Of a stretch of 64,000 bases of DNA, positions 1 to 11,921 are shown piece by piece. This DNA is from Prostheceraeus crozeri. Its lineage: Eukaryota > Platyhelminthes > Polycladida > Euryleptidae. The stretch covers positions 19,741-83,740 of the forward strand of contig CAJQUW010008917.1 of NCBI GenBank assembly GCA_907163375.1, read 5' to 3'. The position numbers were made by a program, and so were the translations under genes. The stretch's first letter is position 1, and the number at the start of each line of letters is the position of its first letter. The notes under the pieces are model-generated. The model did not search any database, was not told where the DNA came from, and saw nothing but the letters and a program-made list of their open reading frames with translations.

Positions 1-1260
1 TGCCTACAAAATCCCGACTTTTCTTGATCTATGGGATTCGGGTTACAAGCTCTGACCCGGGATCGAGATTCACAAAATATAAGCACACCAGCTGTATCTA
101 TATACAAGTAAAATGGCAAGATAATAAAAATCACAACTATTTCCTCAATGCATTGCACGAGCACATTGAAATTCCGAAATCCCTAGCTCGGGATTGTACG
201 ATTGAAGAATATTTTACATGCTTTTTTACCGTAAGCTAAGCTGAATAACAGCTATGGTCAAATGAGAATAATTCTTCCTGAACAGATTGAAGAATAATTC
301 CTAATCAATCCCGGTATTGAGTTAACCAATGGCTAATATGTAAACGAAAACTGTGGGTTAATGAGAAATTTGCCTCCTAAAGATCCCAATCCTGAGGATT
401 AGCTCTATTCCTAATCCAGGTATTGTGTATGGGCCTGCATCGCAAATACTTATCTTCAAATTGGTCATGCTTTCAAGTATTGTTAGCTTTGGCAAATGAC
501 AACCTCAAGTTCAAGTTTATACACCTTTATTCAAAAAAGCCTCACCAATGGATTGTTGGAATCGTAGCGTTGACATATTGAAGTATGAAGAGCCTGAAAT
601 TCTATCGTGTGTGGATTTCTGGTAGTTTTATCTTCGCCAATTTGTCTTACTTTAGACGGAATACAGCTACATTGTAAATTTCTCAATGCCGGGATTTTGA
701 CCCTCCAATCCCGGGATTGGAATCCCTATCAGTGACAGATCAACTAAATCCAATGTGACTAAGTTTGACGAATTTTGATGAATTTGGAAAAATTGGAAAA
801 TGTGGGGGGGGGGGGGCGGCGGAAAGAATAGAAGTACCGAATATAGTTATGTTAGTTAATCCCACCTATGAAATTCACAGCACGGTTTGTCTACACATTT
901 CAGAGCTAACTCCCATCCGCTAATGGCGTTTTTCTAGGTCACTCACGTGACTGCATCCGATCATTTCCTCCCTTAGTGATGGAACAGCGACCTGTTGCTT
1001 CTACGGTTGCTTCATTCTAAGAATAACAGACTTTTCTTAGATGTCTATTTTTCAACATATCTATTTTGAAATATTTCAAGCCAATACAATCAATACAATC
1101 AAGTAATCTCGAGCGCGACAATTCTCCGAATGCCAATCCTCCGATTCTTCGATCGAAAACAAATGCAAGTGATTTCATCCACCAAGTGACCTCAACTCTA
1201 ATTTACCATCACAGCCTAATGGCTGTAAATTTCCAACGACGAAATTAGGAAATCAACATC
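1..1260. other. Non-coding stretch, no gene recognised
   Basis: I see no convincing coding region here. The only notable feature is a poly-G tract near 804-816. The right end may already belong to the degraded hAT element that follows, but no terminal repeat was found. Confidence 0.4.
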
Positions 1261-1994
1261 GATCATTCTCGCTGAAATGGTATACCTACTGGAAGGAAAT
1301 GGCTCGAATATCCCATTGAAAAAGACGCTTCCTTCTGTTTTTGCTGTCGGATTTGGTCTGTCAAATCTTCTTCAACATCTGAAACATTTGCAGTCAGTGG
1401 ATTTAAAAATTGGAAATCTGCTTTATAGAAGGGAACTCAGCGTCAACAGAGCATATTCAGTCAATGAAATCTTGGATCGAATGTGATCGACGTGATTCAG
1501 CAAATCAAGCAGTATCGACACTACTTAACTCCACGCAATTACATAGAGAAGAATCAATATTACATCGCAAGTATTTAAGAAATCATTAAGTTTTCAACTG
1601 TATATGAACTTCCGTTTCGGGGTGAACGATAAATATAGTGATGGTCTGCATAATTTTTTCGACGACGACACCATTTCTGGACTATTCATGAAACTCTGTA
1701 GATACACTATCAGGAAAGATAGTAAGCTCGCAGAAGTTGTGAAAACTATCCCGAAAGTTGCTGTCTATATTTCACCAAAAATTCAAAACGAGATCATATC
1801 TCTCATGACAAAGATTGTGAAAGCAAAGATCGTCGATAATGTAAAATCATCGAACGTCCCATGCTACACACTGAGGGTACATGGAACGAAAGATATTACG
1901 GGTATGGAAGATATATCAACCGTATTGCGATCAGTGAGAAATGGTATTGCAAATGAATATCTTCTTACAATTGAGACGACAGAGAATTTGGACG

Positions 1995-1998
<4 letters not shown>

Positions 1999-2034
<36 letters not shown>
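1999..2034. repeat. (CT)n microsatellite
   Basis: A pure CT dinucleotide run of 18 units lies inside the hAT relic. It is translated as Ser-Leu repeats in the open frame that ends just after it, so its expansion probably helped break the reading frame. Confidence 0.95.
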
Positions 2035-2037
<3 letters not shown>

Positions 2038-2633
2038 ATCTTAAGAGTTATTGACCTCATTGAAGTGGGAGCCATTGAGCATCATATCACAATCCTATGA
2101 TGGCACAGCTGTTATGGCTGGTCACATAGGCGGTGTTCAAACAAAAATACAGGAGCATCTAAAGAAAAAGATTCCATACATCCGTTGCTTTAATCACAGA
2201 CTCAATCCGGACGTTGTACATTCCGAAGATGAAAAAGTTGCACGTTTTTTTGATATTGCCCGGCTTCTTTATAGCTTTACGAGGAAACAAACTGCTGCGA
2301 TGGAATACGAAGGGAACAAATTGCCAAAATTGCTAGACCAAAGGTGGGATGGCCATTTCAAATCAGTATCCTCCATATCAAATAACTACGACACTATTGT
2401 TCGGTTACTGTTAACCTGCAGTGAAAGTCACAACATGTAGCTATCAGTTGGAGCCGATGGTCTACTCAAGAAGGTAAAGCAGCACGAATTCCGCTTCATT
2501 GCTCTTTTCACTAAAGAGCTTCTGAGTATTCTTGCGCCTGCAAACACTGCTTCAATAAAGAAGCATGGATCTGAATACTGCCGCAGATGTGGTCAAAGTT
2601 GTAACAAACTGTGTGAAAAATCTTCGCTGTGAC

Positions 2634-4346
2634 CAGGGGCAGGCGCGGTTAACCTTTCGCGCGGTTGAGCGCTCGGTTAACTGGAACCGCGTGGTTTGAC
2701 AGTAGTATTTGCGTAAGTAGTATCGTATTGATGAATTATGTATAGAAAGAAAGTATTATCCATTCTACTATCAAGGGGAGATATTTTGATTAGCTGTCTG
2801 TGTTTTTTGACAGCGAAGACGGCACAAAATACCAAAATCGTGCGGTATTAATATCCGCTTTTCGTGCTAATAAATTTCTACGTTCATTGTATGTCGTGTG
2901 TAGTGTGATGTATGCTAAAGCCAACTAAAGTTCTTACTTATTTTTCAATAAGTGTGATGTAGTGATGTACTTTTCTTGGATAATGGACCTGCTTATGTTT
3001 CTATTATTTCTTCCTTTATAATTTTCATCTAAATAACATGATATAGACAGAACCATAGAGTAGGGATATATAGGTAGAGTGTCAACTCAAAAACGCATCT
3101 GTATAAAGATTCAGTTTTTGCGGAGATGACGTTTCCGTGGTCCAAAAAAATATTTGAGCACTTTTCAAAAATGTAAAAATTTGCCAATTTATACACATAC
3201 CGAGATGACTTTCCTACATAAGTAGTATGAAACAAGTTGAATATCAAAAGGAATGAATATTTGCTCAAAAGCATCCTAACTAAGCGGAAATCAAGCTGAT
3301 TATCAAGGAAATTTGATGAATTGTATTATAATGAAAGTCTTCATGAAAAAGTCGCGATACTATTCGTGCTTTCATAATATCATTTCCGCATTCATTATTA
3401 TTCGTGCATTCGATAATATCATTTCCGTCTGCTCTATGGCATCATGATCAGTCAATTCCGTTGTAATCTCTTCAAAACTGCATAAATGCGCATATCTCAC
3501 ATTTGGAGACAATTCCGACTATATCTCCCTTGAGTTCATTTAATAAAATCGAAAGTGTATGCACATTGGGGATTTAATAAATGCGGAGTTACCACTCTAC
3601 CTAACATACTCGTATCTCCTCTATGGACAAAACGTTTTCGCACCATTAGAAACATGATAAACCCGTATCATACATACACCCAGATGTTATGAGAGAAAAA
3701 TGCATTTGACAATATGTGACAGTCTTTAAGTATGACTAACAGACTGTCACATACACGTATTGTCAGTTACATTGCACACAGAAACTACATATTTGTTCGT
3801 GGAAATATGCGTAGGTCTTCTCACACAATTTGCATTGCGATAATTTTTTCCCGTCCTGGATAATAATGTCGAACTGTTTCCAATAGGTGGCACTGCGAGA
3901 TCCGCTGTTCCAACTCATGACTGCTCGTTGTCTCACCGCAGCTGCTAGCACTACTGTTGCATATCCCAAATCCATCCTCTTCCTACCCACACAACGTGAT
4001 CGTGAACACAGTGCTAGTCTGCGTGACGAAGTGTACGTTGACGCGCTATAGTCGCTGCTCGCATTGCTGGTTGAAGCATACACCCATCTACGTAACCTCA
4101 GCTACCTCACACACAAGCGAATCTCATTGGACATTGAGACAAACCGATTTCTGCTTGGGAATTTTTTTCAATGCGCTGTTGCTGTTGACAACAATGAAAC
4201 GTCTATGACTCGAATGCTACATTTGCCTACCCACCTCTTGGTTCAACCTCGCGGTTGACTCGAGTGTTAGCTTTGCCTACCAAAGAACCGCACCAATCCA
4301 ATCGCTAGGTTCAACCGGTTCAACCGGTTAACCGCGCCTAGCCCTG
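2634..4346. mobile_element. Non-autonomous hAT element nested in the older hAT relic
   Basis: The element is 1713 bp. The left end reads CAGGGGCAGGCGCGGTTAAC and the reverse complement of the right end reads CAGGGCTAGGCGCGGTTAAC, an imperfect inverted repeat of the usual hAT CAGRG type. It is flanked by a perfect 8-bp duplication, GCTGTGAC, at 2626-2633 and 4347-4354, the length expected for hAT. The ends are further enriched in GGTTAACC and GGTTGAACC motifs. It keeps only a BED zinc-finger remnant on the minus strand. Confidence 0.9.
3763..3918 (-). pseudogene. BED zinc-finger remnant of a hAT transposase
   Basis: About 50 residues resemble the start of a BED finger: a W-K-x-F-D segment followed by CKLCEKTYAYF. 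The expected downstream His pair and the catalytic domain are missing. It is the probable source of the nested element's transposase family and suggests it derives from an autonomous ZBED-type hAT. Confidence 0.6.
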
Positions 4347-5059
4347 GCTGTGACTCAAAACTCAGGGAAATATTTGATTCAAGTTTCGTAGATATTGCAT
4401 CATATCATTCTTCCAAAAAACGGAAAATTATTCCGAATGCTTCTTTCAATGATTTCGATGATTTACACCCGCCGATTCATCAGCTAGTGCTTCCGGATCA
4501 GGGATTGAATCTGACATGCATCAACTCTAAGACCGGATTATTGATCGTACAGCTACCGAATTAGAATCTCGATTCTGTGACAGCGATGTCGAGCTTCTCA
4601 GAAGTCTCAGTAGATTGACCACCAGAGAATTCCTATTGTACAAAGAAATGCTAGCCCCATTGGCAAAACGATATTCGGTAAATATTGAGTATAATTGGCA
4701 AGAAATCGAAACGGCCAGAACTTTTCTTTTAGAAAAGTCATCGACAAATTTAGAAGAAATGGTACATGTCTTATTTCGATACCGTGAAGCATTTCCATAT
4801 ACCTATCCACTTTACGCTTCAGGTCATTCTTGGAGCATCAACAAACACATGTGAGGCTTCATTCAGTTCTTTAACACGCATTCTCACGCCATACCGTCGC
4901 TCAATGCAGCATGAAAGAAAAACAAATTTGGTTTTGCTATCTTTTGGATCTGGTTTTACAACCTCGATGGATGATGTCGAATTCACCAAAAAATGTGATG
5001 AAATTAAAAATCGTCGGTCACAGTTAGGCCTATGGTAAAATGACGTCAATTCTATCATT

Positions 5060-6650
5060 AGAGATTCCTACATGCTCCACTAATTTGTTTTTGGTTTTGA
5101 ACAATGGCTTTTATGACTCTATAGATTATAGGTTGTAGACCAAAACGAATATTCCCTTTTTATACATGTACAAACAGTCACATGGACAATTATGATTATA
5201 GGCCTACAAATTCAAAATATGCTTCGGAGCGGGAGTCAAGTAATCATGCGGAGCGATTCAGTATTCAGTTTATCCTGTGTAAGATATAGCTAGCAACATT
5301 CGCCTACATTGTGAAATGTTCTAAGAATACTCATAGGCTTATTACTTATTAATAAATTAACAGACATGCATTAAGTAAAATTAAGCAATCCAAACCGTCA
5401 TTTTGTCAATATATAGGTCATCGATCTCCAGCCCCCCTCGAAAATTCAATAGCCTACCCTAGCATTGCAGTCACGCTACGGGCCCGCTTGACAGTGTAGC
5501 AGTGTACAGCGTGTTTCCCCTGCTTCAATCCAACGACTTCTTGTGACCATTAGCCTGCAACGCCCTTCTTTGCTTTGTAATTGCACTCGCCGAATTACAT
5601 TTCTATTGTGAGTCAAGAAATAAAGATTATTACTATGTAAGAAACGCTTTCAGAAATCTTTGGTCTCGCGAGCTGACATCTATGATTCATACAACTCATA
5701 CATGTTTTGGATTTCAATAAGGTCAGAGAATAATATAAGAACTTAGTAATTCATGAAAGACATAGCGCAGAAGTTATTGACCACACAGATAAATTGCCTT
5801 GTCTGCGTGTTTGGGTCTATAGATGACTTTCCTCAATAATGGTCACGGCCAGAACTAGTCTTTAGTCTGAATTCTGACGAAACAGAAGATTGACACCAAA
5901 TTAAATAGCATTCACAGTCAGTCAATTCAGATCGTAAAGAGTCGAACAGAGTAAATAATATTTCCATTTGACGGATTTATCACGGAGGAAGGTTGAGTCA
6001 CAGTACGCGTACTTTCACTTGACTTACTTTCAGTCTGTCTTGCCTGAAATCTGACCGTTGAGGACTGTGTGTACACAGATGCGAGTTACTTCTGCTATTC
6101 GCGCGCTTGGCCAATCACACAAGTCAAAGAGAGACAAATATATTTGTCGATTTCTATCGCTAGCTATACCATTGCACACAATGGCTGGGATAGAATTATG
6201 TCCACTCTGGATTAGACCATACGCAAGTAGGCCTACATCTATCTATGTGTTGTCGATTAAGTGAAATCAGACAGACGAAGAGACTTTCAATCATAGCATT
6301 GTGATATCTTGAACAATATGCTATACATTCAAGTGTGACAGAGAGACATTAGTTTCATGTGAGACTGGTGATATACAGTAGACCTAATTTCCTGCAAGTT
6401 CCCAATTGGCTCTTTAATTAAGACAAGCAACGGCTGGGTAAATCGATTTTTAACACCATTTGTCAAAAAACGTGTCTCTCGTCTGTAGAATCCTTAGTTC
6501 AGAACCGATTTTCATAATTTCATTCATATTAATCCTTGGGATCTCCTCTTTTCGGTCATCATAAATTCAAATCAATCTAACAAAATTTTCTTCATGAAAA
6601 TTTTAACTCAAGGCAGAAAAGTAGGCTAACGGCACCAAAAAGGGCGCTGT
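5060..6650. other. Non-coding stretch, no gene recognised
   Basis: AT-rich sequence with short open frames only and no protein family signal. The palindromic motif TAGGCCTA and variants occur, as elsewhere in the host DNA. Confidence 0.4.
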
Positions 6651-6662
6651 CCCAATATAGGG

Positions 6663-7888
6663 TAGAGTGCGGTAAGACGCATCCCTCAAGCAAGATTCGA
6701 TTGTTGAGATATTGCACTTCTTTCTGCCCGATCTTGCCATTATAAATTATTTCGGTACTAGTTGCATGGACAAGGACTATAGCTAGAAATTCAGCGAAGA
6801 TCCTATATTTTTCGATTTTCAAAAAGTACCAAAAGAGGCGTAAAAGGGGGTACAGAGGGTAAGACGCCCCACCGCGGGCGAAACCCACTCCAACCTTCAA
6901 AAATTATCAAATATCTTTGAGAAGGCTTGTGGGCAAATGTGATATGATCATCTAGTAAAACCAAAACAACTTGTCTTCCAGACTTATATCAAACATGGGC
7001 CTATAGAAAAAGATTACGCCGAAACATCGTCACTATTCACATATTTCACAAATTTTACTTGGCAGATTGTCGGCAGTACATTCCTCATGTGCCTACTTAC
7101 TGCATTGTATACTCTGTATCCACTTTTCGCTAGTCGGCTATTTGAATACATTTTGCTGCATACCATGCATTGCATGCGGATGCTGAACCGTCTCTTGGTG
7201 CTGACTTGGTCTTCTTCACTGTGCGAAGACCCAGTGGCGGACGATATATAACTACTTTCTTTTAGGCCTCTATGTGCTGCTTATTTGAAGATGACGTGAG
7301 GCTTGTGCCCTTTCTGCTCTCTGCTTCCTTAGACACTGTGGTTGTAGCTGACGTCTACGCTTATGATACTTACCCACCTGGCGCGCACACAAAGCAACTG
7401 CACTGCGATTAACTACGTAATCATTGCATAGATAACATAGAAAAAAATCGTGAATTTGACTTGAAATCAATGGCAGTAAAGCCAGAAGATCTGAATCAGT
7501 GCCGTTGAAAACGAATGCGTAAATTCGTATTATAGTGGGAGGCGTCTTACCCCCTGCTGCATTCTTGCTTCTTCAATCTCTTTTCCAATGAAAACGTTAA
7601 ATTGAATCAAGTGAATGTTTAAATCATATCTTATGATGCGTAAATTTAAATTTCCTGCATTAAAGATATCGTCTGATTGCTTCATAGTACTTCATTAAAC
7701 TTCAAAAAAAGTTACATCAAAACTATCGAAAATGAGAAAGGCATCATGTTTTCTAAACTAATGATAAAAATTCAGTGACTTTTGGGTTCAAACCCACTTT
7801 TTTATGAGTATTATCCCTGAGAGGGATCAAATATCCTGCATCATTTTTGACTTCTGAGAAATCGATGGGGGCGTCTTAACCCACTCTA
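6663..7888. mobile_element. Candidate MITE with GTAAGACGC-type ends
   Basis: The left end (6663-6680) reads TAGAGTGCGGTAAGACGC. The reverse complement of 7871-7888 reads TAGAGTGGGTTAAGACGC, 16 of 18 identical. Related internal copies of GGTAAGACGC lie near 6858 and, inverted, near 7540. There is no convincing coding frame. The end sequence and a possible TA duplication resemble small Tc1/mariner- or PIF-related MITEs, but the superfamily is not settled. Confidence 0.5.
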
Positions 7889-8439
7889 TCTTCGGGAAGA
7901 AATGTCGCTGTGAGCTACATAAATTATGCCTATAAACTTATCCATCGGATCATGTGAAAGCGCATGAACCGTACTTTCAATCAGACTAAAATAATTCAGG
8001 ATTGCATTTACATTGATTTGAGGTATTTTTCAATTGGCCTTCGTCTCCCAAAAATTGCCTTCTGACCGATTCCATTTTTTGTCTTCGGATTGATGCACAT
8101 TTCTGAACTTAGAAACGATCGTGCTTTATTTCTAGTTCAGTACAAAGAAATGCATAATTTATGTGTCTAGTTATTGCACTAAAAGGAAAAAATCAACTAT
8201 GGAATTGTCACAATTGTGAAATTTTAACAATGTCCTGTAGGCTATTCTTTCGACCAGACTTTTTTGACTTTTTTCAAAATTTCAATTTACTGCTGAAACT
8301 ACATTTTTTATCCGAATTTCATGAAAACTCAAGAACCATTATATGATCATGCATGCGAAATTTTATTTGATAGGACAATAATTATCATTTTCAAAATCTC
8401 GCAAAACGGTCAAAATGTCCATCTGACGAGACCACAAAA
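7889..8439. other. Non-coding flank of the Maverick insertion
   Basis: No gene recognised. It directly precedes the target-site duplication of the Maverick element. Confidence 0.4.
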
Positions 8440-8445
8440 TCATCG
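8440..8445. repeat. Target-site duplication, left copy (TCATCG)
   Basis: Six bases, TCATCG, sit immediately outside the left terminal repeat and are repeated exactly at 31705-31710. A 6-bp duplication is the known signature of Maverick/Polinton integrase. Confidence 0.95.
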
Positions 8446-9130
8446 AGTAGTAAGTAAAACTCCACCACTGGACCGCGCAAGATGGCCGCCGTCGCTGACG
8501 TCCCCCCCTCCTGTCAGTCGAGTCGGTCGTGGTGAGCCGTCGTGTTGCTTCGAGTCTGACGTCCCCCCCTCCTGTCAGCCGAGTCGGTCGTGGTGTGCCG
8601 TCGTGTTGCTTCGTGTCTGCCCCCCCCCTCTGGCCGGCCGACGTAGCGCGAGGTGGTTTGTGCTGCGCTCTCCAGGTTGGCGTGGTGTGCCGGCCAGGTT
8701 GGGAGGGTGGAATGTCGTAGCTCACCTGAAAAAATCCTAAGTGTCAGAGTGGCTTTGTATGGGTAAAATTTTGAAAATTTTCCAAGGTGTGTCATTTCGA
8801 CTTGGACCTTTACCAAAACATTTTTCATCAAATTTCACCGACCCCCCCCCCCCGACAGCGATCTTCTAACTTTGGTTCTAGTAGACGGATTTTGTCTTAC
8901 AGCTAGTCGTTTGAAAGAGGAGAAAAAACTGCTCGATGACTTTTTTTTGCAAGTCAATCGGACCAGCCGTTCAAAAGTTAGAGCTGTTACAAGATTTTAG
9001 GTCGGAGCTCACCTGAAAAAATCCTAAGTGTCAGAGTGACTTTGTATGGACAAAATTTTGAAAATTTTCCAAAGTGTCGAATTTCGACCTGGGACCCTGA
9101 CCAAAGTTTGTTTCATCAAATTTCACCGAC
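8446..9130 (+). repeat. Left terminal inverted repeat of Maverick 1
   Basis: It matches the reverse complement of 31020-31704 with small indels in the C/G homopolymer runs. The first ~270 bp contain two tandem GACGTCCCCCCCTCCTGTCAG segments. The next part is the first and the start of the second 287-bp subterminal repeat. The distance from the terminus to the second GCTCACCTG motif is 561 bp on both sides, showing how closely the arms match. Confidence 0.93.
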
Positions 9131-9710
9131 CCCCCCTCGGCAGCGATCTTCTAATTTTGGTTCTAGTGGATGGATTTTGTCTTATAGATACTCATTTGAA
9201 AGAGGAGAAAAAACTGCTCAATGACATTTTTTGTTCCGAGTCAATCGGACCAGCCGTTCAAAAGTTAGAGCTGTTACAAGATTTTAGGTCGGAGCTCACC
9301 TGAAAAAGTCCTAAGTGTCAGAGTGACTTTGTATGGACAAAATTTTGAAAATTTTCCAAAGTGTGGCATTTCGACCTGGGACCCTGACCAAAGTTTGTTT
9401 CATCAAATTTCACCAACCCCCCCCCCCCGACAGCGATCTTCTAACTTTGGTTCTAGTAGACGGATTTTGTCTTTCAGCTACTCGTTTGAAAGAGGAGAAA
9501 AACTGCTCGATGACATTTTTGTTGCGAGTCAATCGGACCAGCCGTTCAAAAGTTAGAGCTGTTACAAGATTTTAGGTCGGAGCTCACCTGAAAAAATCCG
9601 ATGTGTCACAGTGACTTTGTATGGACAAAATTTTGAAAATTTTCCAAAGTGTGGCATTTCCACCTGGGACCCTGACCAAAGTTTGTTTCATCAAATTTCT
9701 CCGAACGAGG
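8720..9710 (+). repeat. Subterminal tandem repeats, ~287 bp, about 3.4 copies
   Basis: Copies start at 8720, 9007, 9294 and 9582, each beginning GCTCACCTGAAAAAATCC. Each carries an ACCGACCCCCC homopolymer tract in mid-unit. They create short spurious open frames in several copies. The right end of the element has only one full and one partial copy, so the array has expanded or contracted independently at the two ends. Confidence 0.93.
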
Positions 9711-9830
9711 GGGGGGGTCAGTGAAATTTGATGAAAAATGTTTTGGTAAAGGTCCCAGGTCGAAATTCGGAAATTTCAAAATTTTCAAAATTTTCACCAC
9801 ACTGGAGCTCCCACACTTAGGAATTTTTTC
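9711..9830 (-). repeat. Inverted partial copy of the 287-bp subterminal repeat
   Basis: The sequence from the poly-G tract at about 9711 to 9830 is the reverse complement of the front half of the subterminal unit. It faces the last direct copy (9582-9710) and forms a foldback with a G-tract/C-tract centre. It marks the inner limit of the repeat array. Confidence 0.8.
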
Positions 9831-10003
9831 ACTTGTGGCATGTTACATGGACATGTGCTGACCCATCCACTTCCCGTGGTCATATGAGAATGGTTCAGGT
9901 GTCATATGATAGAAAATGATGAGACGAATCGTTTGCAACAAACCGCATGTCAGTAAAATGAATACTTTCGGAGATAGAGCCATTTTAAGTTTTCTTCCGA
10001 GCA

Positions 10004-10035
10004 TATATAAACCCCCGGCAACGTAAGTCTCATCA
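10004..10035 (+). promoter_or_regulatory. Core promoter 1: TATATAAA and TCATCA initiator
   Basis: TATATAAA lies at 10004-10011 and a TCATCA initiator-like motif at 10030-10035, 26 nt between first bases. The same spacing and motifs recur at the other element promoters. A leader exon with good donor sites (GTAAGT near 10023, GTAAGC at 10053) follows. Confidence 0.75.
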
Positions 10036-10052
10036 CTTCATCGAAAGACGAG

Positions 10053-10615
10053 GTAAGCGACGGTCGTCGCTCTGAGCTCCCGATATCGGGTGTTTCAAAG
10101 GACTCTATCTTGTGAAGTAGGCAAGCTATCTTCCTACTTCAAAGTTTGTGTGATAGAGTTTGATAGTGTCTTTACTACTGATAAAATTTTTTAAAAGTAG
10201 TATGAGTAGTAAAATGCGGAATTTTTTCAAAATTCTTAATTTTCAGTTTTTTCAAAGTTTTAACATGTAGTCTAAGATTTTCAAGTATGCTGAGTTCAAA
10301 TCTGCTATCAGATTTGAAATTTAACTAAGTCTAAGGCAGCTTTGAGGGGTAAGATCCCTGCTACTGATCACTACCTTTGACTCGGCGTTGCTGTTACCAC
10401 TTCGGGGCAGTGACAATGATGTCTTAAGCTGTAAATAGCGGGTATCGGGGAAGATCTCTCACTTCCCTAGTGATCAGTACAAGGCCTTCGGGCTGTCGAC
10501 GGGATCGAGTGCCACTCACTACACTCAAATCTATCATTCCTCACTAAGTGTTATGCTTTAGGAATATGACTGTACTACATGATTCCAAACTTATACAAAT
10601 TTCATTATCTTACAG
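10053..10615 (+). other. Predicted long leader intron
   Basis: The donor is GAG|GTAAGC at 10053 and the acceptor TTATCTTACAG ends at 10615, 20 nt before the first good ATG of the downstream gene. The intron is about 563 bp, far longer than the other introns in the element (59-67 bp), and it encloses the conserved block at 10277-10551. Splicing is inferred from consensus only. Confidence 0.5.
10277..10551 (+). other. Conserved non-coding block shared with Maverick 2
   Basis: This ~275-bp segment is almost identical to 62893-63168 in the second Maverick, where surrounding sequence is much more diverged. It has no conserved reading frame. It contains UUCG-capped hairpin candidates (CACUUCGGGGCAGUG near 10398 and GGCCUUCGGGCUGUC near 10483) and a GGGGAAG/CUUCCC pairing near 10447-10475. 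A structured RNA or regulatory element within the intron is the best reading; function unknown. Confidence 0.65.
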
Positions 10616-10635
10616 TTAACGATAAAATCTCAGTA

Positions 10636-11824
10636 ATGGCAAATGACAAGAACCGAAAATTCCACATCAAAATGTGTATGTGCGGTCGAGTAAATCGCAG
10701 TGCGGATGCCAAGGCGCATGTGAAGAAGGCGGGTACTGACCACATGATTATCCTGAATAGGGTTGCGTGTGTAAAGTGTAGAGTGTTGAAGGGTGATGAG
10801 GATGAGGCGCGATTTTACAGAGTGCATGCAGATTGCAGTGGAGGTTTGGTGAAAGACCTGAGATTCACGCAGTCGATTGTTGAAGAGAGGGAGCGAATGT
10901 TGGCGATAGAGCGAGACGGCAAGGTGGAGAATGTTGTTCAGAATGTTGTTGAGAATGATGAGTTGGCGAAAGCAGTTCCTTCGTTGGAGGCTGAGATTGA
11001 GCGAAAGAGAGTGCTTGAGAGTGCTTGAGAGTGATGATGAGGATGATGTGGATTTAGATAGGGAGCGTGTGAGGAAGCGTGCGAGGAAGTTGAGCTCTTC
11101 TTCCTCGGAGGTCTCCAACATAGTTGTTGAGGACCTCCCGCAGAGCTCATCTTCCCCAAAAGTGAAGAGTGGTGAGATTCGTGTGCAGTCGGCGAGGTGG
11201 TTGAAGGATGAAGAGAAGAAGCATGTGTCGCAGCAGATGGCGCATGATTTGTTGATAAATAAGTATGAGAGTTTGAAGAAGGTGAAGGATGAAGTCGTGA
11301 ATGAGTTGGATGAGTTGAAAAAGAAGGAACTGAAGTCGAAGGAGATAGCGGATGAGAATATTCGAATGAGGCGTAGTGTGACTGATTTGAAGAAGAAGAC
11401 GCGAGAGTTGGAAGAGAAGAATGATGACTGTGAGAAGAGGGCGAGTGCTGCAGAGAGAAGAATGAGAGATGCAGAAGCGAAGTTTGAGGAGATGATGAAG
11501 GAGATGAGTGTGTTGAGAGCGAGGAATGTTGAGTTGGAGAGGAATGTGGCTCGGCGGGTTGATGAAAGACAGGCGTTTGAGAAGTTGGAGCGCATGAGGG
11601 ATGAGTGGAATCGTTTGAATGAGGATAGGTTGTTTGAATTTCACATCCCTATTCGGGATAATCATTTGGACGGTCAAGTTCTTGTAAACCAGAATTTAGA
11701 TGAGTCCATCATATGTAACAATGGCCATCCGACCAAGAAATGCTTACATGCCACACTCAGAATGCGCGGACATTTACATAAATTTTCTGTTAGGAAGCGC
11801 GCGAGACTACCCAAGGATGGCTAA
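10636..11824 (+). pseudogene. Cys/His-finger coiled-coil protein, broken by a 10-bp duplication
   Basis: I do not recognise the family. The ATG at 10636 opens a protein with a Cys/His-rich N-terminus (CMCGR, then H, then CVKC, then H and C) typical of a zinc-binding module. It is followed by an acidic-basic stretch and a long Glu/Lys/Arg-rich coiled coil (about 11180-11640). The 10-bp unit GTGCTTGAGA is present twice in tandem at 11011-11030, which shifts the frame and creates a TGA at 11026-11028. The downstream frame then runs open to TAA at 11822. A consensus 60-bp intron (11829-11888) lies just after the stop. The gene sits behind promoter 1 and in front of the first histone-like 3' module. 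Confidence 0.7.
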
Positions 11825-11921
11825 CTTGGTAAGTGAAAAGCAAATAAGATAGTATATCCTATTCTAATACATATCATTTTCATTACAGATCTTTTCCCCG
11901 CCTTCACCACCCCATCACGTA

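Larger units (their letters stand above)
1270..5040 (+). pseudogene. hAT transposase relic, ZMYM1/TTF-type, split by a nested insertion
   Basis: This is a decayed cut-and-paste transposase read in several frames. Near 1300-1430 a TTF-type zinc-finger-like segment is visible (WLEYPIEKDASFCFCCR). At 1604-2044 there is a segment like the DUF4371 region of ZMYM1-type proteins. At 2051-2440 the hAT catalytic core motif SYDGTAVMAGHIGGVQ is followed by CFNHRLN. The C-terminal hAT dimerisation region is at 4769-5037 (STNTCEASFSSLTRI), ending in a TAA at 5036-5038. A (CT)n tract interrupts the frame at 1999-2034 and a 1.7-kb transposon interrupts it at 2634-4346. Other stops and frameshifts are present, so it is not functional. 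Family assignment rests on motif recognition; I did not find the outer element's terminal repeats. Confidence 0.8.

Noticed and set aside
8321-9800. Several open frames of 60-150 codons on both strands in the left terminal region
   Set aside because: They repeat with the 287-bp units and terminal repeats, include C-tract-derived Pro/Gly runs, and have mirror copies in the right terminus. They are by-products of repeats.
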